A stretch of 64,000 nt of DNA from Trogon surrucura (Eukaryota; Chordata; Aves; Trogoniformes; Trogonidae): assembly GCA_020746105.1 (NCBI GenBank), contig CM036620.1, forward strand, positions 41,870,706-41,934,705, given 5' to 3'. The notes under the pieces were generated by a model. That model searched no databases and had not been told where the DNA came from. It saw only the letters and a program-made list of their open reading frames with translations. Positions 24,201 to 37,600 of this stretch are shown piece by piece. Position numbers and translations under genes: made by a program. Within the stretch, counting starts at the first letter, position 1; each line of letters begins with the position of its first letter.

Positions 24201-26935
24201 TAAAAATTATATTTCTATGGCAAGTACATGACATTGTAAACAGAAAAGAGGATGAGCTTTCAAAATCCAGATTTGGACACAATTTTTTCAAAAGTTGATA
24301 ATTTATTCTCCTTTGCCCAGTTTTAGAGATGAAATTAGTTTGTGAAATTTTGGCAAAAAAAGGTGTCTGATTTCGTCACACTGTTTTCCCGAACTGGGGT
24401 GTTCGGATTCTTATTCTGATGGACTTGTTCTCTAATACATTATGAGGAACGTCTCCTGGCATGCTGTCTGAATTTTTCCACTGTACATTTATTTTTTTGA
24501 TGATAATTTTCTGTCTCTGTTAAGATTTGTTTAAAAAACCCAAACCAAACAAAACTCAGTGGTGGGGTACCTAAAGAATAGATAGTTTGCTGCTCTTTTC
24601 CTTTAGAATTCAATTCAGTTTTATTTTGTTCCTCTTTCCCTTTGTTGTCTGGCAATCCCCTGGAGAAAAGCTCGCAGCCGGGGACGTTAACATGGTACCA
24701 TAACCTCAAGATCTCATTGCTGCTGTGAAGTGGAGGGAGGCAGAGCAGAGGGAATGAGTGAGAGCTGGGGCACAAGGTGGTGTGGAAAAGAAATCAGACC
24801 AGCCTCCTCCGAACTTCTTTTCCTTCTGGCCTGTCTTGTGGCAATGCCTATGCAGAAACCCCTCCTCACCTCTCGAAGCAGAGAGAAGTGGGTTAGACCA
24901 GGCACACCGGTTGCTATTACCAAGATGAAAGTGACGCCTGGTCCTGCCCCCTCAGTCCTGGCATTTTGGGGTAGAAGTCTTGATGTTCAGGAAGTTGAAC
25001 CATAATGATAAGGCAAGGAGGAGTTCACTGCAGGGGGTTTTGGTGTCCAAACAAGAACGAACCTGGGAAACTCTATATCAGACCAATGTTCCAGAGATGT
25101 TGAAGTTGAAATGGCTAGGGTTTGAAAATGGAAGCAGTGAATTTATACACTATTTATGCAATCTGAACTCTACAGTCTAAACTCTGTTATAATGTGTATG
25201 TGTCTTAGGTTGTGATTTTTAGTTTTGCTAATTCGCAAGCTGTGAAGATGATCATTGTGAAATTTATAGCGTAGTGGCGAGTTGCACATATACAAAGATC
25301 TTTCAGCATGGAAACATTTGTACTAAATTTGAAACAATAAACTCTTGATTTAAGATATTTTTAGATAATTTCAATTCTAATCTGAAGACTAATTTTCATC
25401 TTAAGTCCCCTGTAAGAGATGTTAGAACTTGATATCAAAATACGTAATGCTATCAGAGTATAAGTAAATGGTAGTTTGGTTTAAATGTTCTCCAAACACA
25501 GAAAAGTAATGATTTCAGCCATCTGACTTCTGCAGTAATGGCAAAATGCTAGGTTTATGAAGCACAACAGAAATTATCACTATGCTTTCCAATAATGCTG
25601 AAATAATAATTGAAAATAATTTCTCTACTGAGTGGTGTGTGAGATAATGATCTTGGGAGGAAATACGAATATTAGTATGAGAAATTAATGCATTGCTAAA
25701 TCAATTGTTTCCTATTAATCTTACAGAAAACTGTACTGAAAATTTAGGGAGTTTAATGACCAATAAGGAATTTTTTTTTGTTTCCTTTTGATTCAACGCT
25801 TTCTTAGTTGAAACGGATAGCTCTTGAGCAGCATAAAACAGTGTCTGTAATAGTAGTTTATTTGAGGGGTTTCTATTGCCACCTAGTGGCTACTCCTGCC
25901 CTTCCTACTCACTGGCTTGAGTTCTGAAAAGATTTTTAGTTGGAGAAAATCTGTTTACTGACAAAAGAGGGAGTGATGCAAATGATTTAATTCTTAGACA
26001 TATAGAAGGTATGAAGCTAAGTTTCCTCATTCTATAGACTGAAACAAATTCTTTGAGTAAAATAGGATGTCCCCCAGCTGACATGAGTTAAGACCCACAC
26101 TATAATTTATCTTCTTCTTTTTTAAGCAGTGTTCATTACTATACAAACGTGCTGGCTTTGTTGTTGTTGTTTGAAGCAGATGATTTAGATCCGATGTCAT
26201 TCTGTCTTGCCCAAGTTTTTATTCTTCTGTAGCTTTCTCTAATTTCTGTCAAATTGATTGTGGATAGTACAGTTCTGTAACATAGATTATAGTACATAAC
26301 ACCTGTGTGTAAGAGCTCCTTGTATCAGAGTTCCTTTCTCCATGAGACAGTCTTCCAAAATATCTTTCCTTTTGAAACGAAAACTTTCCTCTAAGTAAAT
26401 AGCTATCGTTTTTGTTTGTTTCTTTCAGTATGGACTAAAAAGTGAGTTTTTCTTGAAAGTTCAATTTTAATGACAAGTGAAAATTGTAAGCAATTTTGCC
26501 TCCACTGCTTAAACAGAAATGGTGTGTTCTGAGTGATAACCACTCCTCCTTTTAAAATAAACCACACAGTTTTGTCTTGGCAGACATTCAGCTCTGGAAG
26601 ACTTATCTGCTTGCAAAATTTTCCTTTGCATACGTGGTAACTCAGTTTAAATACATTTTTAAAGTATGGAGCAAAACTGCAGAATGGAAAAAAGTGTGAA
26701 AACTTTGATATATATTCTGTCTTTACTGTGTGTGTATGGTGTTAATTCTCTTTTTCGTGGAGAATGACTCCCCTAGACTTGATACAACTTTTCAGAGTCA
26801 CAGGAACTGCCCATCTGAAATTTAGACTTCCTGATATCGGAGGCTTTTCTGAATATTTTTAATGCTCAAATTGGCTAGGAAAAATACAACTGCTATGAGC
26901 CTAACATAAGACTCACAGACATGTATTAGTTTTCC
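21271..26935. other. AT-rich noncoding DNA
   Basis: No coding exon or RNA gene is identified. Small perfect palindromes occur at 22530-22543 (GAGGTG/CACCTC) and 22543-22557 (CTGAAGC T GCTTCAG). Frames of 60-111 codons at 24440-25180 on both strands overlap in a GC-balanced patch but resemble no protein. A partly purine-rich segment at 24725-24800 is the only other notable composition change. Confidence 0.55.
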
Positions 26936-27070
26936 CATTCGGTCAAAGCCTTACTGCATAACCTCAGCCAGTTCACTTAGGCTCAGATTTTCAAAGTTAT
27001 GAGAGTACTTGAAGACGTACTTTTTAAATACTATTCTACCTCAGTTTTCCACCTATAAAATAACATGCTC
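26936..27070 (+). repeat. possible MIR-like (CORE-SINE) fragment
   Basis: The order 'cctcagccagttcactta', then 'ctacctcagttttccacc' and 'tataaaataac' follows the 3' half of MIR-type SINEs, whose consensus reads, from memory, 'gtcacttaacctct' then 'cctcagtttcctcatctgtaaaatg'. In between lies a 'ggctcagattttcaaag' word that is frequent in reptilian repeats. The copy is much diverged and its family is tentative. Confidence 0.45.
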
Positions 27071-27298
27071 CACAGTGGGACTTCTTTTCCCCGTCTTGTG
27101 CTTATTTATGGAGAGTGTTTGGGAAGAGCAAAGCACTTACCTGGCTTTTGTCTGTGCAAATCCTTCTGAAAGACTGCATGTTCTTGGAGGTTCAGTCTGT
27201 CTTTTCATGAGAGGATCTACCTTAGGATGAGGAGGCCCATACTGGGTTTAGACTTTGAGCCGCTGCCACATTTCAAACAGTAAAATAAAACAGGAAAC

Positions 27299-27345
27299 CA
27301 GTGTGAATGGTCGTTCTTCAAACTGAGTGTGGCTTATTCACACTG
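27299..27345. repeat. perfect 10-bp inverted repeat with 27-base loop
   Basis: CAGTGTGAAT (27299-27308) and ATTCACACTG (27336-27345) are exact reverse complements. Pairing does not continue well outside the arms, so this is a short hairpin of unknown meaning. Confidence 0.6.
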
Positions 27346-28479
27346 AAACTTCTAATTTCACAATGAACAATTACAATGATTGCACCCTGAGAAATGAACA
27401 CCCCTGATGGAAGATACAACATGCTACTGGCCAGTCCTGCATCTGTGCTTGCTCAACAACTCCAGGAGCTAAACTGGTGTCCCTAGAAACAGCAGCATCT
27501 CCAGTGATTCCTGGTGGAAAGTGGAGCCAGTAAGAACCAGCAGTGACTTGCAATTCCAGTTTTCTTGCTTTAATGCAGTTGAACTATCTAACTACCTAAG
27601 GTGTGTGTGTGTGTGCATGAGTCAGAAAAAGGTTGTCGGAATTCACAGTTCACATGGCAAATTTTCAGTGTCCTCTTGCGCTGTTTCTTGAATTGTTTTA
27701 AAGTTCGTCATTCAAATAGTAAAAAAAATAAATTTAAAATTAGATTTTTTTACTTATTTTATTCTCTCCAGAGGCACTTTTCAGATGAATGTCCTGCCTG
27801 TGCTAATGAAATAACTGTCTTTGAAGCATACTTTAGTGGTTTATTGATACCATGTTCCAGATTTCATATACTGTTTTTGCCAAGCCAACTTAAACTCTGG
27901 GGTTATTTTATTGTTATTTTATTTTTATTTATTTTAAGGGGAAACGCAGCTTCCAAATGCAAGGCTTTGTTTTTTTTCTCAAACAACAGAAGGAAAAAAA
28001 CCCTCTCAGGTTATGTTTAAACTCATCTGTTGTGCTTCGATAGGATGAAAGGTGCAAATACCTTAATTTTAAGCCTGCTAGTAGCTAAGTGCAAAATTTG
28101 CCTGGTTAAATATAGGAGTTAGTGGAAATTTGAAATCATCTTCCCAGGTCGGTAATATGTTAAGTTTCCCAAGTGCTCTGTGCTGCCAGGTTAAGCTGTG
28201 GTTCGCAGGGTTAGGCACTTGTGCCAGGTAGCGGGCACACTGTTCCCACAGCATGGCTGTGCTCCAGCCAAACGTAAACTTTCCCAGTGCGAACGTTGGA
28301 GTAGCCGTGTTTAAGCTACAGAAGCCTAAGGAAAAATTTCTGTAAGGACATAATGTAGAAAGAACTCAACAGCTAATTGATAGGGTGAGAAGGTCACAGG
28401 GAAATGCTGGTCACTTGGATGCCTGAGATTGTAAATATCTTTCTGAAATGTTATGGCATTTGCACGGCTGCAGAGAGTG

Positions 28480-28498
28480 AAAAAAAAAAAAAAAAAAA
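28480..28498. repeat. poly(A) tract, 19 bases
   Basis: Homopolymer without flanking evidence of a retroposed gene. Confidence 0.8.
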
Positions 28499-29142
28499 GA
28501 GAATGAGGCATGTGAGAAAAGATTTAAATGGTCGAGGTACAGAGAAGTAAGTGCTTCTAGTTGCTCTCCAATGGGCTCAGTGGTTAATGACGTGTTTTTC
28601 TGAGCCTCTGGGTTGCCAGGGCTATAGACGCAGACCACAGCAGCCCCTTGGGATGGACAGAGGAGAGTTCAGAAGTTGTGCCTCTACACAGCAAGACAAC
28701 TGTGTCCTGTTCAGGCCCTCAGCAGAAAGCCCCTGGTACTGTAAACAGTACCATATTGGATGCCACAAAAATTTTCTTAATGGCTTAGGATATTTTGGAA
28801 AATGGGAAAAGATGATTTTTATTTAACAAAACTAGACACGAGGCTGAAATCTCACCTGCTATCGTTCTGGAGGTGTAACATCAACACTACAGCAGCTTCT
28901 GAGATGTCTGTGTTACCAGCTGGCAGTGGGCAATTTATCTCCCAGTGCCTGGGTAGGTGGGTACATCCCTGGCCTTGTGCATCTGCTCTGCATGGGATAT
29001 CCCCCACTCTAACAATGTATCAGGAAGAAGATGAAGATGTATTTTCTTATCATCCTTGCCATGACCCATAGAAAGGACAAAAAAGGTGCTACCAGGCTTC
29101 TACTTTCACGTTTTCTCTCAGTCTTAATATAGTAGCACATAA

Positions 29143-29275
29143 AGCCCCCCATTCAGCAAAGCAGGTAATTTAAGTGAGAAGGCACGTGAGTAATCCCTTT
29201 CATCCTCAGTGAGGCCCAGCGCGTGTTTAAATCCTATTAAAGCTTGTCGGACTTAAACACGTACTTAAAGTTTGG
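29143..29275 (+). repeat. ancient sauropsid repeat with internal mirror motifs
   Basis: CATTCAGCAAAGC near 29150, 'gcacgtgagtaatcccttt' near 29184 and 'acttaaacacgtacttaaag' near 29251 recur in this order in an old repeat common in turtles, crocodilians and birds. Its better copies, as I recall, read 'attcagcaaagcacttaag' and then 'cacgtgagtagtccca', with a partly palindromic second half. The repeat also supplies a CACGTG at 29185-29190. Confidence 0.55.
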
Positions 29276-32200
29276 TGGAGCTGAAAGGCAGACATGGAAA
29301 ATGAAATTGAAGAAGTGCAATTCTGCGTGTTGGTTTAACAGAGGGCTGACTGCACACGCACTGGGTGTGGATTCTAGCTGCAACTTTTCAACTTAAAAAA
29401 AAGTCCTGATGCAGACAGGTAACATCTATTATGGAGGTTTGCCACGCTTCACATGTAGATTAGGATTTGGTTAGATCCTAATTGGTTTCATTCCCTGGAA
29501 GATTTGCTGAAATTGCATACTGGGCACAAGCACGTGTTTTTCCTCCCACAATTTTTGGGCCCAGTACAAGTATTTGACAGAGAGAAATATCAGTCTACTC
29601 TGAAGATAGTCTGCGTTTAGAACGCATATTTTCTGGAAACTCACTTTCCAGGTGAATTAACTTTCATGAAAACAGCTCTCAGACACTAAATTTGAGAAGG
29701 AAAATGAAATGCAATCCCAGGCTCAAGGTAACAGATTTTTTTTCTTAATAAATATTCTCATTAATACATCAACAACAAAAACTCCACTCCAAGCAATGAA
29801 GAAATTAAAATAATAAAATAAAATACACACCAAAAATCCCCCAAACCAACATCACCACTTATTTTCCACTGGTTGATGATTCTGAAACCCCCCCTGGGAA
29901 GAGCAAGTCATGCTGCTGAGGTGGGAAAAAAAACGGCACCAGTACTGTTGGGCCTCTTGGGTACCGTGTTGCTTTGCTCTCTGATGGCATACAGTTAATC
30001 TCCTGGCCTCTGGAGTGATGGCAGGGGCAAAAAAAAAAAAAAGAGAGAAAACAACTCTTAATGCTAAGGAACGAACATGGAGTTCAACTTGAAATATAGA
30101 GAAGACAGTCTTTCAAATGTTGTAGCTGTATTTAGCATTAGAGTTCATGAGATCCACATGTCCCATCTTCTTTTTCTACAAATCCCAGAGGGGAAAAAAA
30201 CATTTATTATGATAGCCTGGAAGGGAAAAAAAATGTCTGTTCATCAATTTCCCCTTTTTTTAAGAGATAACCACTGCCTCTACCCGTATGTTATCTTTAT
30301 CCCGAGGCAGCAAATTTATCATAATTTATTCTGGTATATTCTAAATTTACCATGTTGATTACCACTGTATAAACAACGTCTGGCATTTCCTTCGGCCAAA
30401 GAATTGAGGCTGGCGCTGATTTGGAGTAGAGATCAGTGGAAGAGCTTCAATTTCCTGAAGTGGCTGTAGTATCAGTACAAACACCAGAGATAGATAGCTA
30501 AGGGTATGGTGGTTTTTAAAGGAAAAAAAAATAAGGATTCTTCTCCTATGTAATGCTAATGAGCCACTTACTGAAATGTATCTGTTTGGAGAGGGAAGTC
30601 CAAATGACACAAGGTTAAAAAACATTAGAAAGTGGTCTGCAAGTACAACTGACTGGACTCTCTCAGAGAAAAACTGCTCTTAAGACTTCTTAGGGATCAG
30701 TGGGTAAGGGTTAAGAAAATCTTTTTGTAATTACTGCATACGAATACAAGTAACATGAAAGCATTCTCATAAGGTTGGACTAAAACCAGTCCTAATCTTG
30801 GAGACAAAAAAGGATTTAAAATGAGGACCAAAGAAGGGGAAGGAGTGCCTTAACTGGAGATAAATTTCTACTTACAGGGAAAAAAAATATTTTTTTGGTC
30901 AACTGACTAAACTACATATTTACTGTAAAATAACTGAGACCCCATACAAGCAAGTAGATGGAGCAAATCTTGTGTCTGTTCCCTCATGCAATTTCAAGGT
31001 GACTCCTTTTTGCACGGCTCTTCAACTCTAATTCTGTTTTGCATGGCAAATTCTGAAATTAAAGACAAAATTTTTGAACAAAACCTGTAAATAACATACT
31101 GAGTTCTTCTATAAAATAGCATATTCAGGATTTCTTTTTTTTCTTTCCTGATATCCTGTTTCTTTTTTGTCCTGTGCCGCATACTTATTCCAGAACACCA
31201 CCACTTCTGAATTAAGACTATGGGTGAACTGTGCCTGACTTTAAAGAGGCTGGAAAAGTATAACTGGCTTCCCCAGTCAGCATTTCCTTCTGGTCTTTTT
31301 CTTCTGTGAGACATACCCAGACAATTTACAATGTATATATATGTATAAATTTTATTAATCAAAAGGAAAAAAACCCACACTAAATATAATATTCAATAGC
31401 TTATTCCTGGTTGGATGATGTGTCTTCTCTTGTAAGAAAAAAAAAAAAGACACTAATTTGCCATTTCAGAGCTCTAACTTGTGCATTGGCTGATTAAAAT
31501 GAAAAATTATCTCCTGCTATGTGTGGAGTGAGCACTGTCATGATCAGTGTGAACATGAGAGCTTTTGGGCAAGAAGTGCGTGTACAAGCCTAGTGAATGT
31601 GTCTTTGGAAGCATCTTGGAAAGCCTGTCTCTAATATTCCGTGGTTTTGTTTGGAATTTTTTTATCTTTGCTTAATAGTGTTAAGGAAATCCAGACATGA
31701 GCTATGTTTCTAATTTTCTGAGTTAAACTAGAGAGATAATTTCAGATTGTTTTCCTCCAGTTTGAAACTTCCTATTGATTTTGCTGTATTCTGCTCTTCT
31801 TCCCTTGCAGAGAATGCTTAAATTTAATACCAAAATATGATTAATCATTAAACAGCAGCGAAGGAAATGGGCAAAGTTATTTACAGTGACATCAATAAAT
31901 TTACTTTCCTGTTTTCAAAGGCATGGGACATCCTAAAATACACGAGGATGTTAAATGCAACTTTTACGCAAGAGATGGCAGCGTCAGAAAATTTGCCTTT
32001 ATTTCACAGTTGCCTTGAAGTTTGTGCATAGCTTTTATTACTTGAGTTACACTCGTGGCTTCCTAATCCTGTGACATTGGCTGCCTTGTGAATCACACTT
32101 GGCTGAACAAAATCTTGCAGGACTAAGTTTTAGAATGTACTTTTCATGCCTCAGTACTCGATTCTGTCACTTCAGCCTCTGTTCAGTGTCTTTGGCTCAT

Positions 32201-35200
32201 GATACACACAAACAAGTAGCACAGTGTATCTTCCAATTAAGAACAACAAGAAAACACAGGGAACTTTGCGTAAATAAACAAGATAAAACTCAGCACAATC
32301 TTTTGTGGCTGTCACTGTATGAGGAGCAGACTCACAGGCTTGGCCCAGCTAAGGGCAGGAGCATGCTCTGACCTTTGAGCATGTCACCTCACCTGCAACA
32401 TTACCTGCTTGAAGGTAAGCCCTCTTTCAATGCTTTGCTTTCTTGGGGTGTCTAAAGTATGGTGGCTTTCCATTTTAAATCCAGAGAGAGTTGTCAGTTT
32501 TGGTCTTTGCTCTTTGGGGACTATATTCTGATGTGGAGCACTCTGCATGACACAGCAGCACTGTGAAATCTCATTATGCTATTTTTCTAGTACCTGTCAA
32601 CTGAGATTGTTATAATTTCAGAAGAGCTGAAATTGTATGCTTTTTTTGATTTTGATTTATTTGCTGAATGTGCTAACAGTAAGCTGTAAAACCCTACAAT
32701 TGCAGGCCAAATCAGATTCACACCTCTATGTGTAAGCAAAGTAGGAAAGAAAATAAGTAGTTCAGGACTCTGCACCAGGAGTGGGCATCTCCTTGTCCCC
32801 TGCAGCACAGATTTAAACACCTTCAGTGCGCAGCAATACAGAAGACACTTGGGATAGCCAAAGGCAGCCATAGGAAGTGTTCATTAATCAGTCTGTACAA
32901 CCTTCTGTGACAGCTGTATCAAAGTCTGTGCAGCAACAGTACTGACCATGATCTGTAGCCTGTGTGTTTGAAGCACAGGTAAAAATGGTGTGCTTCTGCA
33001 AAGGTAGCTTCCCTATCAAGCTAAATAAAAACTAAAGGATTTAAAGTGTTAATACCTTGCACTCAGCAGATGTTGCAATGTTTCATAGGCCTTATACTGT
33101 GATTCTTTCACACCCCTTCTCCATTCCTGAACATTAAACTCAGTTTTCTGCAAAACCAGCAGTCACTGTGAAGCATCCTTCTGTCAGTTCTTTTCTGTGT
33201 TTTATTATGGGTGGTTTCTTTAAACAGTCTCAGATATCCACTTCTTATAATGCTAAGTGCATGCTTATAGGAATTGATTTTGACGGAGCAATTCAAAATG
33301 CTAAATTTCTGCTAATGCCATCACAGTCTTCAGGGACTTTAAGACAGACAAATTTGTTCCTGCTTGATAGCTTCTGAATAATATTTGAATATTGTATTTG
33401 ATGTAATCAAGGAAAAATACAATACCTGCTTCTGAATGGTTTGGAGGGCTTTTTGACTGGAAGAGAGAGACTGAGTCTTTGGTAATGTGTTCTTTAAAGC
33501 TAGTATTGTGAAATATAGTATTTTATTGGAGAGTTCATAACAAACACACTCTGCCAGGAAAAAAAGCTATGCTAATACTTTTTGTGGTATAACAGTTTCT
33601 GCTGTGGCTTTAACAGCTAAGTCATGTTATCGATACATTAATTTGGAAAGCAGTTTGATATGGTTAAAGAAATTGCAGGTATTTGCATTCCATTTCATGT
33701 ACAGCCATGTTCCTAGTAACACCATTAAAAAAAGATTGGAGTTCTTTAACAAAATATAGTCTAACCTAAAAATACATGTAATATTGTCTTGCAATCTTGT
33801 AATTATTATAAAAATATGCCATCAGTCACCCAAAAGAGTATAGTCTCTTTCTTCACAGGCTGCAAGCTAGGAGACAGGCTAACAAAGTAGAGAAAAGGGG
33901 CACACTAGTAAATTTAAGGCATAAAATAGTAACGGACCCACTGCTTTTTACAGAGCTATGTAATAACCTGTTAGAGACACAGAGACTATACAGGAGACTT
34001 TGCTTGCTGCAGACCTGCACAGCATTGGGTGAGTTGCAAGCAGTGATCACTGCTGCAGGGCAGAGAGAGGCTTTTTGCAGTTTTGGTCTTGCTGCTTTGT
34101 GTGCATCGCTCCTTGAAGTTTGGGTGAGTTGCTCTGGCCCAACTTGTCACGTGGACTCATGGTTACCTTTGGGGTATGGCACTGCCTCCTCCCAGGAACG
34201 CACCAGCCAAAATCTGAGCTGTGTGATAATGGCTCAGGGAAAAGGGTAGTGGCATTATGGAGTGGCTATGGGCTTATTTTGGCATTGTGTTGGGATTTAT
34301 TCCAGAAAGGAGAGGAAGAGCGAGGAGCCGATAAAGCAGCTCCTTGAGAATAACTGAAGCCATAGCTGAGCTAGAAGTACTGAGGAACATTTGTCAGAAT
34401 ATATGTTGAACGAAATACACTGCAGAACATGACGTTACATGAAAACCTCCTTAACAGGTTGTTCAACTCGGAAGCAAAACGGATGTTCAAAGGGTAGGTT
34501 GCTTTCTGTGTATAGGGTGCAAGCCACCATGCTCTGATGCACTGTGGTGACAATGGTGAAAATGGTAATATCGGCATTTTGGGGAAGAAATTGTTACCAG
34601 AAGCAGTGTGCATCATGTTTGTTTGTAACTAGATTTATGACATCAAAAGCAGAGAGAAATGTCATGGCTGGCTCCTAGGAGACTCCTTTACAACATTCTG
34701 AAAGGCATGGAGTCAATTTGAGCATTCAAATACTACTCTGGGTACTTCTAGTGCAAACGGAGAGAAACAAAACCTGAAGATGCCATGAATAGAATTGGCA
34801 GTCAAACAGCTTACATTTCCTGTGAAAATTGCTCTTTATGTGAAAGCTGAAATTTCCCCACACCTGCTTTGCATTGCTGACTTATTTTCTTGGAAGATTT
34901 TCCTTTAAATCAGGTCACTGAACTTTAAGCAGCTGAACTCAGCTGGCTTGCCAGGGCAGACACAGGCTCTTGAAGGTAAGAGTTAGGTTTCCCAGAATAC
35001 CCCTGTATCTGTTTAGTTTTATCCATATATTGCAAGCTGTTTCCACTATGATGAATCTGAGCATTAAAAAAAAAAAAAAAAAAAAAAAATTATCTCAGAC
35101 TGTTTATATTTTCAGTATTTAATTTAAACAAGATATTACGATGTCTTTTTTTATCTAAAGTAAATGCTTGCTGCCTTGACACTGCAAAATGTGATGCTGT

Positions 35201-36723
35201 AAACTAACTGGATCTTTTCCAGCTCTACCTTCTGTGCCTTGGTTGGCCTAGAACCAGATTTTAACATTACTATTGGGACTACATTTTCAAAGTAGTAAAC
35301 AATTAAACAGTAGCAATGTGGTGGTAAGGAAATTTTTTTACTGTAAGACTTCAACTGGCTCAGGTTTCTGTTTCCAGTCATTTTACAAGCAAACACTAAA
35401 TACTTCTTTTATTCTTTCCTCGGATGACTTAAAATCAAAACAGGGCTGAAGTTTGGTATCATAACTTTATACAAAAGATTTATTTTTATTAATCATTTAA
35501 TTCTGTGGTTCTCTCTCAGTTGCACCAGAACCAGACTTTTTAATCAATCATCTTCCAGCTTCTGTTTTTATCATACTTTTTGTTGGTGGAAATACAGGAC
35601 CAAGGTTGCACACTATACAAAGCCTCACTAAGCTGTAAGTTTTTTCTAGTTTTATTGCAGGCAGCACAACCATGGCCTGCAATAGTCATGGAGCAAATAA
35701 TATATCAGGGAATGAGAAGAAAGATTTGAGAGGCATTTTGTTAGGAGTATTCAGTACTGACTTTCACACTGTTATAGACATGGAATAGGAAAACATACGA
35801 AAAGCTGTACCTATCCTATCATTTTGTGCATTCTCAGAAACTTGCATTCGAGTGTGCTACAGCCTTTCAACTCATGTTTTGTGTCTCCAGGATCTCAAAT
35901 GGATAGCTATATGCCCTCCAATATATTAAAATGTATGTAGAAGGGTTCTGTGTAGGTGCTCCACAATGTCTGGGCTTAAGTGGTAATATTTAGACTTCAG
36001 TCTCATGGTGTGCTAAATTTAATGATAACTTAATATCTAGTCAGAGTAATGGACTGACTTGTTAGTAGAGAGACAAACATAAGAGCAAAAAGACAGAAAA
36101 GCAAATTTCATTACACAAGGAGGAAAGACCTTACTACCTCAAAGGTCTCATGCTGCGCTTTGGATGCACGGTTTAGTATCAGTGGAAATATTAGACAATA
36201 TTTGGTCAGAATGCTGGAAATCCTGAGAAGCATTTTTTCTTTGGATTGCTGAGTTCTTTGGTCTGCATGGGTTTCAGCAGCGTGGGCTGGAGAAGCAGGA
36301 CGGTGTACCAGCATTGCTCCCAGACCCGCAGCATGTGGGTTGCTGGCCTGAGCTGCAGAAGGGACTGAGACGGTGCCTCTGCCTCAGCAGAGGTCACAGA
36401 CATGGCTGCTTTCAGGTGTCCTCCCCTAGTTACGATGCCCCCACCCGTATTACCCAAGTTATTTTATTTCCTGCTCTAGCCCTTTCTTACACTTGACCCA
36501 GTGCCAAGCTTCTTTCTCACACAGCTGTGATAAAGCAAGGCATGTCCTTGTAAGCTGAGATCAGGACTGTCCCACAGGTAAAAATGGTGTAAGATAATCC
36601 AGGAAGCCTCTTCCCTCCCCACTTCTAAGTAACCTTTTTTTTTTTTTCCTTTACTGCTTTCCCAGGCAATTTTCCAAGACATCCAACTGTAGTGTCACAA
36701 TTTAAATCCTCGCGCAGTTGATG
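29276..36723. other. AT-rich noncoding DNA
   Basis: No coding exon or RNA gene is recognised. A minus-strand frame of 128 codons (30994-31380) and smaller ones around 33850-34350 and 36100-36500 show no family resemblance. The longest homopolymer is a 24-base poly(A) at 35066-35089. Confidence 0.55.
35066..35089. repeat. poly(A) tract, 24 bases
   Basis: Pure A24 run after GCATT. No upstream sequence resembling a processed mRNA or SINE is recognisable. Confidence 0.85.
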
Positions 36724-36767
36724 TTCTTTCCACTGACTTTAAAAAGCTTTGGATCGGGCCCTAAGTA
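36724..36767 (+). repeat. possible ancient sauropsid repeat fragment
   Basis: The run 'ttccactgactttaaaaagc' followed by 'ttggatcgggccctaagtaa' resembles the old amniote repeat word 'ccattgacttcaatggg' followed by 'ttggatcaggccctaa'. Only about 44 bases are left, so the call is weak. Confidence 0.4.
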
Positions 36768-37239
36768 AATAATGAGAATTTCTTCCACCTCAGTTTATGT
36801 TTAATTTCCAAACTAAGCAGTTATGTCTTTCATCTTTGTATTATTTTCATGACTCTGCTTGTTATTTTAAGGAAGCAGTAATATAAACAGCATCTATATA
36901 CACAGATTGCGATATATATATACTCCCTGAAGTCCAGTGGATTGTCTTAGTAGAGGGATGAATATATGACTGTAAGAAACTCTTTAGGGTTCATCCAGAA
37001 TACATAGCTGCTCATTACATAGCCTGGATTCAGTCAAAGGTGTATTTAATAGTAAGTTAAGATTTTATATTTTTTTACTAGTGCAAACCATGATAAATGG
37101 TTCAGAAAGGACGCACATTTAGGGAGAAAAAAAAAAAAAAGCCTTCTGTTAGGATCCAGCTTGCTGCTTAAGTCTGCAAAAATCAGGAAATATTAATATA
37201 TGTTCAGTAGCAAGTTAAAAAATAAAGCCAATTATCTCA

Positions 37240-37600
37240 TCTACTGATCAACACAAAGTTGTTCCCAACTGTACATGTTGTAGTGTTCAGCCCCGAAATG
37301 AAGCGCTTTTAATTCAATTCCCGTGCATGTGTGCATTTATGCGAGGGCCTTTCAGTACAAAATCACATAACGCTAGAGATATTGGCTTCTCCCTCCCAGT
37401 TCCCAAATTAACTGTTGTCTGTGAATGATATCACCACTGGCATGCTGTCTGGGAGCTGTTTTTGCTATGACATGCAGTGCTTTGCATCGTGCCATATGCA
37501 CGCCGGCTTTCATTTTCATTTCTGAGGGGAAGGATAAATATTGCCTTTGGAAAGAGCGGCAGTGGAGGAATGGGTGCGTCACGTGTCGGAGGTTGCTGGG
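37240..37600. promoter_or_regulatory. possible conserved noncoding element
   Basis: A unique, repeat-free segment with words such as TTTTAATTCAATTCCCGTG near 37307, TGAATGATATCACC near 37423 and GGATAAATATTGCC near 37531, and several CpGs in otherwise CpG-poor surroundings. It overlaps short frames on both strands (37373-37721), none protein-like. The texture suggests an enhancer-type element, but this rests on appearance alone. Confidence 0.2.

Larger units (their letters stand above)
27071..29142. other. AT-rich noncoding DNA with simple repeats
   Basis: It contains a 10-bp perfect inverted repeat at 27299-27345, a (GT)8 run at 27601-27616 and a 19-base poly(A) at 28480-28498. The plus-strand frame of 139 codons at 27601-28020 begins inside the GT repeat and passes through AT-rich filler; no domain is recognisable. 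The poly(A) is not preceded by anything gene-like. Confidence 0.6.

Noticed and set aside
27601-28020. 139-codon frame as a gene
   Set aside because: It starts inside a GT microsatellite and crosses AT-rich filler; no family resemblance.
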